Shown: piece by piece, positions 19,933 through 30,524 of the stretch
Numbering within the stretch: the stretch's first letter is position 1
Layout of the letters: each line of letters starts with the position of its first letter
Assembly (NCBI GenBank): GCA_947164865.1
Contig: CAMUYA010000005.1
Location: 61,767 to 125,766, forward strand
Source: an uncultured Lachnospiraceae bacterium
GTDB taxonomy: Bacteria; Bacillota; Clostridia; Lachnospirales; Lachnospiraceae
Direction: 5' to 3'
Length of the DNA stretch: 64,000 nt
Translations under genes and position numbers: made by a program
Notes under the pieces: model-generated
Told to the model about the DNA's origin: nothing
Seen by the model: the letters and a program-made list of their open reading frames with translations, nothing else
The model's database searches: none

Positions 19933-22900
19933 TCAGTCCAACAATCCGTGGTGCTTAACATAGCCGTCTCCAAGCTGTCCATTCCTGTCCATCTGTTTCA
20001 TTCCTTCCACGGCCTGACTCCAGTCTTCATCCTTCTCCACAAGAGCCGTAAATCCACCCTGAACCATCTGCATAAGATGGGATCTTACCCCTATCAGTCT
20101 GTCCTTTAAGGCAGCAATCTCTTCATCAGAGCGTAAATCTGCCTGATCTGCAGCTATCATTTCTATAGTTGGCATGTCAAGTGCCACAAGTGTTTCATAG
20201 AATTTCCTGTCAATATATGGAACCGTGTTCTTTTTATCAACCACCATCCCACGTAACTTATCCCTTAGTTCTGCCACATCGTTTCTCATAAGTGTCCCAA
20301 ATGACAGATCATTATCCACTCCCTTTAAAGATGTTACAGTTATCTCTCCGGGTACAGAGTCATCAAAGAACACATTGTAATTACCCTCATGCCTGTCGAT
20401 CTGACCACATATCTGGTCAAAGATCTGTAATGTTGTAAGTTGCTTTACTACCTCCGGCGAATACTTCAGCGTGAGGTGATAATGCTCACAGTACTCTTTT
20501 AGATCTTGAAGACTTTTTGTTTCAACACCCTCCATCTCATTGGCTCTGCTTAATTCAGTACCACTTATCATCAGGATTGATCTTGAACCGGCTACTAAGT
20601 CACTTATTCCCAGCTTTTCAGCCAGACGGCTGGTGGAGACATTGCGGTCTGAGATATATGATCCCGGAGCGATACCTGCAGAATCACTCGCAACTTTATA
20701 TTCATTCTCCTTTTTATAATAGAATTCCACAAAATCCGCAAAGGTCTCGATATCCGAAGAGATCAGATCCTGAAGAGGCTGCACATATGTCCTGATATCT
20801 AAACTGATCCGGCCTAACAAAGCTTCTCTTACATTTCTCTTGACAGTCTTCTTATAGTCTTCCTCACTGACACCTTCTTCCCACTCATATTTACGATTTA
20901 ACATCTGTCCGTAACCATCTATGAGCAGACTGAGTGCGCTCTCGGTTGATTTTTGCTCGGTTTTTAACAGCTCACCAATCCCATCTGCCATCCTGACCCT
21001 TTTTTCATCGTTGCCAACCCTGAAACCTGTCAGCATTGAAGCGATATCCCCCCTCCTTGTAGAAATCTTTTCTGCCATCTTCACATAGGATGTGCTTCCA
21101 TCCTCAGATGATACTCTGTATATGAAGGAAGTTCCTGCTCCTACAATGGATACATTAGGATCGTCAGCTTTCACCCGTATCGCTCTGGCATTATACATAA
21201 CCTGTGCCCACGTGGCGCCGGCCGGGAGACTGTCAACTCCAAGCTCTCTGGATGTCATATTTTCCAGCATGGTTTTCTCATAAAAGCTTTTTTCTATGAT
21301 CTGACTTACGAGTTCCATGCGCCTTTTTCCGATGGCACTATGCCCCTTTAAAAAACCCGACCGGATGTTATCCTGATATTTTAAGCATCTGTCTATTACC
21401 GTCTGATATGCAGTCTCTACCGCTTCTTTTTCTGCATCAAACATTTTCAAGTCTGCGATTTTCCGGGAGATCACACTATTAAGAGAGGTGATGGCTTCTT
21501 TTACCGCCAGCATTGCCGGAGAATCCTTGTGAGTTATCAGACCATACTTCACCTCCGACTCAAGCAGCTCACGCTCTGCCGCCTCCAGGTTGAAATGCTC
21601 CTGCCTCATAAGGCTGTCCTCAACCGTTGGCGCAACAAATGCGCTTTCGTCATCTACCGATAAAAGGACGTTCGTCCATGTTCCCGTTGTATTAGTAAAT
21701 TCTCCTCTTGTGATCCTTTCCTCTGCTTCAAGGAAGACCTGTTGCTCATCCAATAGCCTCTCAAGTAATGGTTTCACTTCTTGATACCCCGGTTCTTGCT
21801 CTCCCGTCATTTTTTGGACAAATCCGGTTCTATCGACATACTCCTTCAGGGCCTTACCGGCACTGACATATTTCTCCCTTATAGCCTGAGCTACCGTCTT
21901 CTGTTCCTCCGGATCTGATGGAATCTGCCCCTTTAACAGACTCACAAGCTCATTAACTGAAGTCAGGATGGATTCCTGATCACATGTCACCGCAAATGCG
22001 CGCAGATCCTCTGCCAGGCTCTCATGCTTTTCTATTCTTTTATATTCCTTATCCTCCGCTAAATATCCTTTTTCCAGCTCTTTCGCGCTTTTTCCCTTTC
22101 CGAACTTTAAAACCGGACGCTTTTCCACGGCAGTAAAATACGCCATCGAGGCAGGATCGTCTGCCATTGCTTCTCTGAGCCTTTTATATTTTATATCCTC
22201 TTTATCCGAGCTCAAAAGAAGTGCATAATAGGGTGATTGCAGGATAGTAAGCCTGTTTTCATAATCCTCCCGGATATCCTGTAAGGTCATGATTCTTGAT
22301 TTTAGCTTTGTAATCCTTGCATCCGGTAACCCATTATCCAGAATGCCAACGATCTTCCAGGCATCGGACATGGCACAGAGCTTCTTATATACATTCTTTT
22401 CACTGATTTTACGAAGGAATTCCTGATCATCCTTATAATCGAAGTCCGACATATCCAGTGACAGTATCCGTTCAGCCATTTCCCCGGCTGCCTGTTTTTG
22501 TTTACTGACGTCCTCCGAAAAAATATCTGCAAGCACGGAAAACCGATCATGATCTTGTGTCTCTGAATACAGTAAAGCACTCCAATCCTGTAAAAAGGCC
22601 ACGTCTTCCTCTGCCACTTCAATTTCAGGTGTTTCTTCCAGAAATGCGTTTTTTGCTTTCTCTCTGGATTCAAGTTCCCTGTGGGTAACACCGCTGGCAA
22701 CGGTCTGTGTCTTGGCCTTTTCCATATAGGCAGACTTCCGCTTTGATTTATGTGAGTCTATTACATCAGCTTTATAAAATGCTTCGCCGCGTGAATCATT
22801 ATAAGATTCTTCCAGAGTTTTCCTGTCAGGGATCTTGTAATCTCTGATCCAAGTCGACATACCGGCATTAGTCTTCATGCTGTCTATAAGCCGCGACTGT

Positions 22901-23022
22901 GATACCAGAGTATCCTCCATCCCGACCAGAGCCTGTGCGTCAAACAGTTTCTTTTCTTCCGCGTGTTCGGTTCTGACTGTCAGCTTTTCGGAAACCTGTT
23001 CCATATGTCTTTCCTGGCACAT
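19933..23022 (-). CDS. Large protein with an atypical kinase-like C-terminal region
   Basis: 1029 aa; VGAGTSFIYRV...YVKMAEK resembles a nucleotide-binding loop and lysine; QIDRHEGNYNV then GVDNDLSFG resembles catalytic and metal-binding motifs. Confidence 0.6.
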   Translation of the reverse strand: MCQERHMEQVSEKLTVRTEHAEEKKLFDAQALVGMEDTLVSQSRLIDSMKTNAGMSTWIRDYKIPDRKTLEESYNDSRGEAFYKADVIDSHKSKRKSAYMEKAKTQTVASGVTHRELESREKAKNAFLEETPEIEVAEEDVAFLQDWSALLYSETQDHDRFSVLADIFSEDVSKQKQAAGEMAERILSLDMSDFDYKDDQEFLRKISEKNVYKKLCAMSDAWKIVGILDNGLPDARITKLKSRIMTLQDIREDYENRLTILQSPYYALLLSSDKEDIKYKRLREAMADDPASMAYFTAVEKRPVLKFGKGKSAKELEKGYLAEDKEYKRIEKHESLAEDLRAFAVTCDQESILTSVNELVSLLKGQIPSDPEEQKTVAQAIREKYVSAGKALKEYVDRTGFVQKMTGEQEPGYQEVKPLLERLLDEQQVFLEAEERITRGEFTNTTGTWTNVLLSVDDESAFVAPTVEDSLMRQEHFNLEAAERELLESEVKYGLITHKDSPAMLAVKEAITSLNSVISRKIADLKMFDAEKEAVETAYQTVIDRCLKYQDNIRSGFLKGHSAIGKRRMELVSQIIEKSFYEKTMLENMTSRELGVDSLPAGATWAQVMYNARAIRVKADDPNVSIVGAGTSFIYRVSSEDGSTSYVKMAEKISTRRGDIASMLTGFRVGNDEKRVRMADGIGELLKTEQKSTESALSLLIDGYGQMLNRKYEWEEGVSEEDYKKTVKRNVREALLGRISLDIRTYVQPLQDLISSDIETFADFVEFYYKKENEYKVASDSAGIAPGSYISDRNVSTSRLAEKLGISDLVAGSRSILMISGTELSRANEMEGVETKSLQDLKEYCEHYHLTLKYSPEVVKQLTTLQIFDQICGQIDRHEGNYNVFFDDSVPGEITVTSLKGVDNDLSFGTLMRNDVAELRDKLRGMVVDKKNTVPYIDRKFYETLVALDMPTIEMIAADQADLRSDEEIAALKDRLIGVRSHLMQMVQGGFTALVEKDEDWSQAVEGMKQMDRNGQLGDGYVKHHGLLD

Positions 23023-23064
23023 ATACTCCTCCTGTAATTAAGCAAAAACCTTCTTTATCTACAC

Positions 23065-23904
23065 TTAGATGGCTTTGTATCCTACCATCATGTTGCCTGC
23101 GGGGATAAGTTCTTTACCGGTTAATTTACTTACTATGGATTCAATATTCTGATCGGCAGTGCAAAAAACAAGCGTTTTATCACCCAGATTCTTTAATGTG
23201 ACCATATTCCGGAACAGCTCCAGAATAAATGCAAAATCCTTGGGATTACCGCTTATATTGGCCAGGTATTTAATAACAAATTCATCTCCCATCAGCTCTG
23301 CTATTAATACAGCTGATACATTCCTTTTTTCCGGTGTCTTATAAACGATAATACTGTGTTGCAGTTCCGATAGAGACTCAATCATTTCAGCCGCCGCAGA
23401 ACAGCCCGCACTGATCAGAGCATTTTTCAATTTGTTGATCTCGGCTTTATTAAGACTTTTCAACAGGCTTACGCGTTTTTTATCGGCCTCTGCATGCTTC
23501 ACCTGTGAAAACAGCTTCTGTGCCATTTTCGATTCAAGCAATTCTTCAAGAGAAATCCGATAAAAACCACAATCCTCACAGATAACAAAACCCTTTTTCT
23601 TAAAGAATGCGTTTGACTCATCGCCCGAAACAAAGCTCACCCACACACCGGCAGCTCCCGATTCCCGAGCTGATGTGATCATTTTATCCAGCATTTCATC
23701 GGCTATACCCCGTCTGCGGAATTGTTCCTCCACATACAGATTCTCGATAATGAGTAAATTCCCTTCACTCGAAAACTCTGCCACTCCTGCTGCCGTATCA
23801 TCCTCGATAGCCCCGATATATATGTGGTCGTCCGTCAGCCTGTCATTTCTCATAAGATGGGAAAAATAACCTATATTCTTTTCGCCTATCCCGGTCAAGA
23901 TCAT
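23065..23904 (-). CDS. GNAT acetyltransferase with a second C-terminal domain
   Basis: ATG at 23904 preceded by GGAGG; LYVEEQFRRRGIADEMLDKMI is the acetyl-CoA motif. Confidence 0.8.
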   Translation of the reverse strand: MILTGIGEKNIGYFSHLMRNDRLTDDHIYIGAIEDDTAAGVAEFSSEGNLLIIENLYVEEQFRRRGIADEMLDKMITSARESGAAGVWVSFVSGDESNAFFKKKGFVICEDCGFYRISLEELLESKMAQKLFSQVKHAEADKKRVSLLKSLNKAEINKLKNALISAGCSAAAEMIESLSELQHSIIVYKTPEKRNVSAVLIAELMGDEFVIKYLANISGNPKDFAFILELFRNMVTLKNLGDKTLVFCTADQNIESIVSKLTGKELIPAGNMMVGYKAI

Positions 23905-24077
23905 ATCCAATCCTCCATTTTTATTATAAGACCAAAAAAACCGAGGTTGCAACCTAAAGTAAGACTATTAATCCTCAAAATAACAGCCTTGATACAAAGA
24001 GCCAAATAGATGTATTATTGATATATGTTTTTTATAAAAACACTCTACAGATATGAGAAAAAGGAGACATTTCCGGA

Positions 24078-24953
24078 TTGGCAGCAGAGGAAAAAGGGAT
24101 GAACATTATACATATCACGGATCCCGATGATCCCGGTCTGGAGCTTTTTACCGGACTGTCAGAGACAAAACTATACCACTATAATGAGCCCGGTGAAGGC
24201 ATATTCATAGCCGAGAGTGCCTATGTGATCCTGCGGGCGCTTGAGGCCGGATACTCTCCCATTTCGATACTCGTTGAGAAAGCTCGTATGGAGGCGGAGG
24301 CAGAGCCTGTATTTCAGATGATACGGGAAATGTACGGCAATGACTATGCAGAGGAAATCCCCGTATATACCGCAGACAGCGATATCCTGTCGGGCCTTAC
24401 CGGCTACTCTCTGGTAAGAGGCCTCTGGGCTGCTTTTAAGAGAAAGGCGGTACCGGAGCTTTCCGAATTCTGTAATGGAAAAAACTCTCTCACCGTGCTC
24501 TATGATGTGGTAAACCCTACCAACGTGGGAGCCATAATAAGAAGCGCGGCTGCTCTCGGTATGGAGGGAGCGGTACTTACCCACGCATCCGTTGACCCCC
24601 TCACAAGGCGGTCATCCAGAGTCAGCATGGGCACTGTATTTCAGCTCCCCTGGACCAGGATCTCCAAAGAGGGTTCGGCGGGGACAAGGCTGATACGGGA
24701 TCTGAAGGACCTGGGCTACAAAACCGTGGCCATGGCACTTACCGATGATTCCGTATGCCCGGATGACAAAGAAATGCTGGCAAGCGAAAAGCTGGCCATT
24801 GTCATGGGGACCGAGGGTGACGGTCTGCCAAAGGAAGTAATCTCGGAATGCGACTATCGCGTGAAGATCCCGATGATGCACGGCGTGGATTCCCTTAATG
24901 TGGCTGCCGCAAGCGCTGTGATATTCTGGGAAATATGCAAAAAGAGACAGTAA
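24078..24953 (+). CDS. TrmH/SpoU-family RNA methyltransferase
   Basis: TTG start with AAGGAGA upstream; NPTNVGAIIRSAAALG, VMGTEGDGLP and VDSLNVAAASAV motifs. Confidence 0.92.
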   Translation: MAAEEKGMNIIHITDPDDPGLELFTGLSETKLYHYNEPGEGIFIAESAYVILRALEAGYSPISILVEKARMEAEAEPVFQMIREMYGNDYAEEIPVYTADSDILSGLTGYSLVRGLWAAFKRKAVPELSEFCNGKNSLTVLYDVVNPTNVGAIIRSAAALGMEGAVLTHASVDPLTRRSSRVSMGTVFQLPWTRISKEGSAGTRLIRDLKDLGYKTVAMALTDDSVCPDDKEMLASEKLAIVMGTEGDGLPKEVISECDYRVKIPMMHGVDSLNVAAASAVIFWEICKKRQ

Positions 24954-24991
24954 ACTCTATCTGCTTATACTATCTTTTAAGGAAAAAAAAC

Positions 24992-25678
24992 ATGCAAAAG
25001 AACTCTCAAATAGTTATCGTCGAGGACGACAGAGATCTGTGCTCCGGCTTATGCAAGGCACTTAAGGATGAGTCAAGAAGCATTGTTTCCTGCGAAAACC
25101 TGAAAAGTGCCAGAGAACAGATATTTTTGACCAATCCGGCACTTATCCTGCTTGATATAAATCTTCCGGACGGAAATGGACTTGATCTGGTAAAAGAAAT
25201 AAGAGAAAAAAAACTCTCCTATCCGATAATCCTCCTGTCTGCCAACGACACAGACGCGGATGTGGTAAGGGGACTCGAGCTCGGAGCCGACGATTACGTT
25301 ACAAAGCCCTTCTCGCTTAGCGTATTAAGAGCCAGAGTTAATACTCAGCTCAGGAAGAAGGAATCTTTCACCGAGAGTGAAGTTGTCAATGTCGACAATT
25401 ACTCCTTCGATTTTGAGCGTATGATATTTACGGCCGGTGGCGAGGAAATCGTTTTGAGCAAGACAGAACAGCGCCTTTTAAAACTGCTTATTTTTAACCG
25501 GGGTATTACGCTTTCCAGGGACGATCTGATCGACAGACTCTGGACGGACGGAGCCGAATATGTGGACGAAAACGCTCTCTCTGTGGCGATAAAGAGACTT
25601 CGCGATAAGCTGAATGCTAAAGATTATATCAAGACGGTATACGGACTTGGATATATGTGGGTAAAGAATAATGAATGA
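24992..25678 (+). CDS. OmpR-family response regulator
   Basis: Receiver domain IVIVEDD...LLDINLPDGNG...KPFS and winged-helix C-terminus VKTVYGLGYMW; internal ATG 24992. Confidence 0.93.
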   Translation: MQKNSQIVIVEDDRDLCSGLCKALKDESRSIVSCENLKSAREQIFLTNPALILLDINLPDGNGLDLVKEIREKKLSYPIILLSANDTDADVVRGLELGADDYVTKPFSLSVLRARVNTQLRKKESFTESEVVNVDNYSFDFERMIFTAGGEEIVLSKTEQRLLKLLIFNRGITLSRDDLIDRLWTDGAEYVDENALSVAIKRLRDKLNAKDYIKTVYGLGYMWVKNNE

Positions 25679-26570
25679 ATGGATATTGATCCCTGCCTGC
25701 ATTGTTTCGATCGGTGCACTGGTGTTTTCAATCTATAACAGCTATAAGAACAGAAAGATACTCGATAATGTGGAGATGATGCTGGACGAAGCTATCAAGG
25801 GCGAGTTCCGCGAAGAACATTTTTCCGAAGACAGAGTATCAAGGATAGAATCCCGGTTGGCAGATTATCTGGGCTCATCAGCGCTCTCTGCGGAAAACGT
25901 CCGCAAGGACCGTGATAAGATCAAAACTCTCATAGCTGATATCTCCCACCAGACAAAAACACCCATCACTAATCTGCTTCTCCACAGTGAGCTTTTGCAT
26001 GAAACAGAATTGTCGACAGACCAGCGCGAAAGCCTCGATGCAATAGAGAATGAAGCAGAAAAGCTAAGGTTCCTTGTAGATGCGCTTGTGAAGCTCTCAC
26101 GCCTTGAAAACGGGATCCTGACAGTTGAATCCAGGGCCGACGATACCGGAAGGCTTATGAGAGATATAGACTCTGCCATGCGTAAAAAAGCCGAATCAAA
26201 AGGTTTAAGTTTTACCGTCACAAACGAAAGTATGACAGCCTCTTTCGATTATAAATGGACCCTGGAAGCTTTGAGCAACATTGTTGACAATGCCATTAAA
26301 TATACCGAAAAAGGCGGCATATCAATCACTCTTAAGTCTACCGAGATGTTTGCCTGCATAAGTGTTAAGGATACGGGTATAGGAATCGCGGAGGAGGATA
26401 TTCCAAGGATCTTTTCAAGGTTTGGAAGGCTTGAGGCCTCCCGCGAAAAAGAAGGCGTAGGCATAGGCCTGTACCTGGCAAGGGAGATCATCTCCAAAGA
26501 AGGAGGCTATATTAAAGTTAATTCCGTGCAGGGAGAAGGATCGGAATTCCTTATTTATCTTAAGAAATAA
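25671..26570 (+). CDS. Sensor histidine kinase
   Basis: DISHQTKTPITNL H-box, NIVDNAIKYT N-box, DTGIGI and GVGIGLYL G-boxes; overlaps the RR stop. Confidence 0.93.
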   Translation: MNEWILIPACIVSIGALVFSIYNSYKNRKILDNVEMMLDEAIKGEFREEHFSEDRVSRIESRLADYLGSSALSAENVRKDRDKIKTLIADISHQTKTPITNLLLHSELLHETELSTDQRESLDAIENEAEKLRFLVDALVKLSRLENGILTVESRADDTGRLMRDIDSAMRKKAESKGLSFTVTNESMTASFDYKWTLEALSNIVDNAIKYTEKGGISITLKSTEMFACISVKDTGIGIAEEDIPRIFSRFGRLEASREKEGVGIGLYLAREIISKEGGYIKVNSVQGEGSEFLIYLKK

Positions 26571-26600
26571 AAAACGGTTTACAGGGGATCTAAATCTTTC

Positions 26601-26635
26601 AAAACTGTAAGAATTTATTTTAAAACTGAAAGAAT
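26601..26635 (+). promoter_or_regulatory. Direct repeats AAAACTGWAAGAAT, candidate response-regulator binding site
   Basis: AAAACTGTAAGAAT (26601-26614) and AAAACTGAAAGAAT (26622-26635), 21 bp apart. Confidence 0.5.
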
Positions 26636-26660
26636 CTGGAAAGAATCAGGTGCAATAATC

Positions 26661-26698
26661 AGTGTGTAGAAGGAAAAAACTTCTGCACACTTTTTTTA
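26661..26698 (+). terminator. Terminator or attenuator between kinase gene and ABC operon
   Basis: AGTGTGTAGAAG gaaaaaa CTTCTGCACACT followed by a T-run. Confidence 0.7.
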
Positions 26699-26774
26699 CC
26701 CAATAGGAAATTGCTACGCATTTTCCTCCTAACTAAATATAAAGACAATGATCAATGAAAAGCGAGGTTATAAA

Positions 26775-27455
26775 ATGAGTATCCTGGAAGCAAAGAATCT
26801 GGTAAAGGTATACGGGCAGGGCGAAAACGCCGTTCACGCTCTTGCCGGCGTAAATCTTATGGTCGATAAAGGAGAATTTCTGGCAATAGTCGGAACATCC
26901 GGCAGCGGAAAATCCACTCTCCTTCATATGCTCGGCGGCCTGGACAGGCCCACATCCGGAGAAGTCATCGTGGACGGACATCTTATTTCGAAGCTTAAGG
27001 ATGATGAGCTGACAATATTCAGAAGAAGAAAGATCGGATTTGTTTTCCAGGCATTTAATCTGGTACCCGTGTTAAACGTTTATGAGAATATCGTGCTTCC
27101 CCTTGAACTTGACGGAGAAAAGGTTGATAAGGAATTTGTAAATGAAATAATCGATACACTGATGCTTACCTCAAAAAAGGAGGTGCTGCCCAATCAGCTA
27201 TCCGGCGGTCAGCAGCAGCGAGTTGCGATAGCAAGAGCACTGGCTTTCAGGCCGGCCATCATTTTAGCCGACGAACCGACGGGTAATCTTGATTCAAAGA
27301 CGGGACAGGATGTTTTGAGTCTTTTGAAGGTTTCCGCAGAAAAGTACGGACAGACCATCGTAATGATCACGCATAATGATGAGATCGCCCAGCTTGCAGA
27401 TCGCGTGATCAGGATCGAAGACGGACACATAGTGTCCGAGTCCGAAAGGAGATAG
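26775..27455 (+). CDS. ABC transporter ATP-binding protein (MacB/LolD-like)
   Basis: MSILEAKNLVKVYG start; GTSGSGKST, LSGGQQQRVAIARAL, ILADEPTGNLDS. Confidence 0.94.
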   Translation: MSILEAKNLVKVYGQGENAVHALAGVNLMVDKGEFLAIVGTSGSGKSTLLHMLGGLDRPTSGEVIVDGHLISKLKDDELTIFRRRKIGFVFQAFNLVPVLNVYENIVLPLELDGEKVDKEFVNEIIDTLMLTSKKEVLPNQLSGGQQQRVAIARALAFRPAIILADEPTGNLDSKTGQDVLSLLKVSAEKYGQTIVMITHNDEIAQLADRVIRIEDGHIVSESERR

Positions 27456-27461
27456 AGAGCC

Positions 27462-30098
27462 ATGAAGGTTAATAACAGAAAATGTATATCAAAAATGGCA
27501 ACCAGGCTTCTCTTTTCAAACAAAAGAAGGAATCTGATAACTGTAATTGCCATTATACTGACTGCCGTATTATTTACTTCTCTCTTTACCATTATGCTTT
27601 CCATCAATGCGTCTTACGAGACCAGCACCTTCAGACAGCTTGGCGGATATCCCCACGGAACCTTTAAGGATGTTACTGAGGAGCAGGAAGAAAGACTTAT
27701 TGCAAACAAAAAGATCAAAGCATACGGAGAGAGAATTATCATCGGTACAATCTCCGATGAACCCTTCAGAAATAAGACTGCAGAAATCAGCTTCATGGAT
27801 GATAATACTGCCAAATGGTCCTATATTGATCTTAAAGAGGGACATATGCCCACAGAAAAAAATGAAGTTGTGATGGACACAGAATCCATAAAACTTCTAG
27901 GTTTCGAGCCGGTGATCGGAGAAAGTATCGACCTTACTTTTGATCTATTCGGGGTTCCCGAGGAAACAGGTGATTACTCTGCCTCATTTATCTTAACCGG
28001 TTATTGGGATTATGATACCATGTGCCCGGCTCATTTCATCAATGTGTCAAAGGATTTTGCCCTTGAAACATCGAAAATAATTGAAGAGATGGGGTACAAG
28101 CCCGCTTTGACAGACCTTGATGTGATGCTATCATCATCTCTAAACGTTGAAAGCAGGATGTTGTCCGTTATTGAAGAGTGCGGATACACCTACGGAGAAA
28201 ACAGCGATTCGGACGGTATAAAAATGGGCGTTAATCCCGGATACACAATGAGTGGGATTGATGGAAGCAACCTGTTAGAAACGGCTGTTCCGTTGGGGGT
28301 ATTTTTGCTTCTTGTTATTTTTACGGGATATTTGATAATATACAATGTTTTTCAGATTTCCGTCTCCAATGATATCAGATTTTACGGACTTCTTAAGACT
28401 ATAGGAACCACTCAAAGGCAGGTTAAGAGGATCATCCGCCTGCAGGCTCTTTTTCTTTGCCTTATCGGTATTCCTGTAGGACTTATTCTTGGATACATAC
28501 TTGGAACGGTGCTGACTCCCGCAGTTTTGGCAACATCCAGTTTTTCACAGAACTCCCTCACCATCAGTACTTCACCTGTCATTTTTATCGCGGCAGCTTT
28601 CTTTGAACTCATCACTGTTTTAATGTCTATAAGCAAGCCCGGAAGGATGGCCGGAAAGGTTTCTCCCATCGAAGCATTAAGGTTTAATGAGGGTGCAGTC
28701 TGTGGTAAAAAGAAAAAGGCTACAAGAGGCGCAAAGCCCTGGCAGATGGCCTTTGCAAATACTGAGCGTAATAAAAAGAAAACTGTTCTTGTCTTTATAT
28801 CACTGGCTCTTTCAATGGTTATACTCAATGCGGTAAGTTTGTTCGTGGGAGGTTTTGATTCTGAAAAATGGCTTGACGCAACCACATCCTCAGATTTCCT
28901 TGTGGCAAAGTACCCCTATTTTCAATTCAGGGGTGCCTGGACTGATTCCATAACCGAAGAAGCTATCAGGTATTTACAGGATAATGTTGAGATACAGGAC
29001 GGAGGGGCCGCATATGAGGCGACTGCGGATGTGTATTCCCTTATGGAGGTTGGGGAAGATGAGTATGATGAATATCAGGAAATGCACATAGGGGATATTC
29101 CCTATATTCTGGAAAACGGAAAGCCCTGCAAAAGCGGTTATATTCAGGGAATGGACGATTATCTTTTAGATAAACTGACAGTTTATGAGGGAGATATTTC
29201 ACTTTTAAAAGAAAAAGGAAGCAGATATATTGCCTTGATCACTCATAGGGATGAAAACGGGTATTATGTCACTGATGTAACAAGATATAAAATAGGTGAC
29301 AAGGTTACTATTGCCAAATCTACAGGGATAAGCTTTATTGATACAAGAACAGGTAAGGCGCCGACCGATGCGGCATATGAACAGTCTGAGTTTCTGAAGG
29401 GGACATATACAGGCGTGTCTGAATATGAATACACTGTATGCGCATATGTATCTGTTCCACAGGGAATCAGCCTTAGAAAGGAAGCCTTCGGTTTCAATGC
29501 AATACTTAGCTCGGACTCATTGAAACAGGATTTCGGAGAAAGCGTGGTGCCTGTATTCTATGCCTTTGATACTGCTTCACCGGCTGATGAAGAAAAAGCG
29601 GAAAGTTTCATTCACAGTTTCTGTGAAGAGAATTCAGATATCAGTTATGAGAGTAAGGCTGTTCTTCGGGCAGAGTTTGATACCTTTAAGAGGATGTTTA
29701 CACTTTTGGGCGGAGTGCTCTGCCTGATCATCGGCTTTGTGGGAATCCTCAACTTCTTTAACACCATAATGGCCGGTATTATTGCGAGAAAGAACGAGAT
29801 CGCAATTCTGCAGGCCATAGGGATGACCGGAAAGCAGGTAAAGTCGATGCTTATGACCGAGGGAATGATATATACAGTCGGATCGGGACTTCTGGCCCTT
29901 GTTTTATCGCTCCTTTTTGTCCCCATAGTAAACAGCGCATCAACCAGTTTCTTCTGGTTTTATTCCGGCCATTTTACCATCACACCTGTTTTGCTGATGC
30001 TGCCTTTTATGGTGCTGCTCGGCGTAATGGTACCGCTCCTCTCCTACAGTGGCTTCTCCAAGGCAAGCGTCGTGGAGCGGATACGCGAGATCGGATAG
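27462..30098 (+). CDS. FtsX-like ABC permease
   Basis: 878 aa; two TM blocks, GGVLCLIIGFVGILNFFNTIMAGIIARKNEIAILQAIGMT. Confidence 0.92.
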   Translation: MKVNNRKCISKMATRLLFSNKRRNLITVIAIILTAVLFTSLFTIMLSINASYETSTFRQLGGYPHGTFKDVTEEQEERLIANKKIKAYGERIIIGTISDEPFRNKTAEISFMDDNTAKWSYIDLKEGHMPTEKNEVVMDTESIKLLGFEPVIGESIDLTFDLFGVPEETGDYSASFILTGYWDYDTMCPAHFINVSKDFALETSKIIEEMGYKPALTDLDVMLSSSLNVESRMLSVIEECGYTYGENSDSDGIKMGVNPGYTMSGIDGSNLLETAVPLGVFLLLVIFTGYLIIYNVFQISVSNDIRFYGLLKTIGTTQRQVKRIIRLQALFLCLIGIPVGLILGYILGTVLTPAVLATSSFSQNSLTISTSPVIFIAAAFFELITVLMSISKPGRMAGKVSPIEALRFNEGAVCGKKKKATRGAKPWQMAFANTERNKKKTVLVFISLALSMVILNAVSLFVGGFDSEKWLDATTSSDFLVAKYPYFQFRGAWTDSITEEAIRYLQDNVEIQDGGAAYEATADVYSLMEVGEDEYDEYQEMHIGDIPYILENGKPCKSGYIQGMDDYLLDKLTVYEGDISLLKEKGSRYIALITHRDENGYYVTDVTRYKIGDKVTIAKSTGISFIDTRTGKAPTDAAYEQSEFLKGTYTGVSEYEYTVCAYVSVPQGISLRKEAFGFNAILSSDSLKQDFGESVVPVFYAFDTASPADEEKAESFIHSFCEENSDISYESKAVLRAEFDTFKRMFTLLGGVLCLIIGFVGILNFFNTIMAGIIARKNEIAILQAIGMTGKQVKSMLMTEGMIYTVGSGLLALVLSLLFVPIVNSASTSFFWFYSGHFTITPVLLMLPFMVLLGVMVPLLSYSGFSKASVVERIREIG

Positions 30099-30245
30099 AT
30101 CTCCGATCCCTCCCTTGTGATAGGTGCAGAGTTGCATGTTTAATTGAAAAATACGTGTATTTGTTGTACTATATTATTGCATAGACATTTGTTTTTGCAT
30201 TTAGGATTGTTAAGCTTCATTTTTCTTACCAAGGAGACTAACTAT

Positions 30246-30524
30246 ATGCTTTATCCGTTTATGACACTTGATGATGAAACAGAGATTGTACACTCTGAAC
30301 CGATAATTGTAGATGGAAAAGAACAGGTAAAAGTAGTAATAGAAAAGCCTGTGGAGGGTGGATTCCATTCAGCAGTATGCATGCTTCCTCAATATGATTG
30401 GGAAAAAGTAGAAGGGTTTACTGATGATGAGATTAAAGGATTTCAAACTCTTCTGGAGAGTCTTTCACATGTAATTATTGAGTTAGCCAGAGATGGAGGA
30501 TTTGAACGTGCCGCAGGTTTTTAA
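30246..30524 (+). CDS. Small protein of unknown function
   Basis: ATG 30246 inside the longer ORF; AGGAGA SD upstream; overlaps the next gene start. Confidence 0.55.
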   Translation: MLYPFMTLDDETEIVHSEPIIVDGKEQVKVVIEKPVEGGFHSAVCMLPQYDWEKVEGFTDDEIKGFQTLLESLSHVIIELARDGGFERAAGF

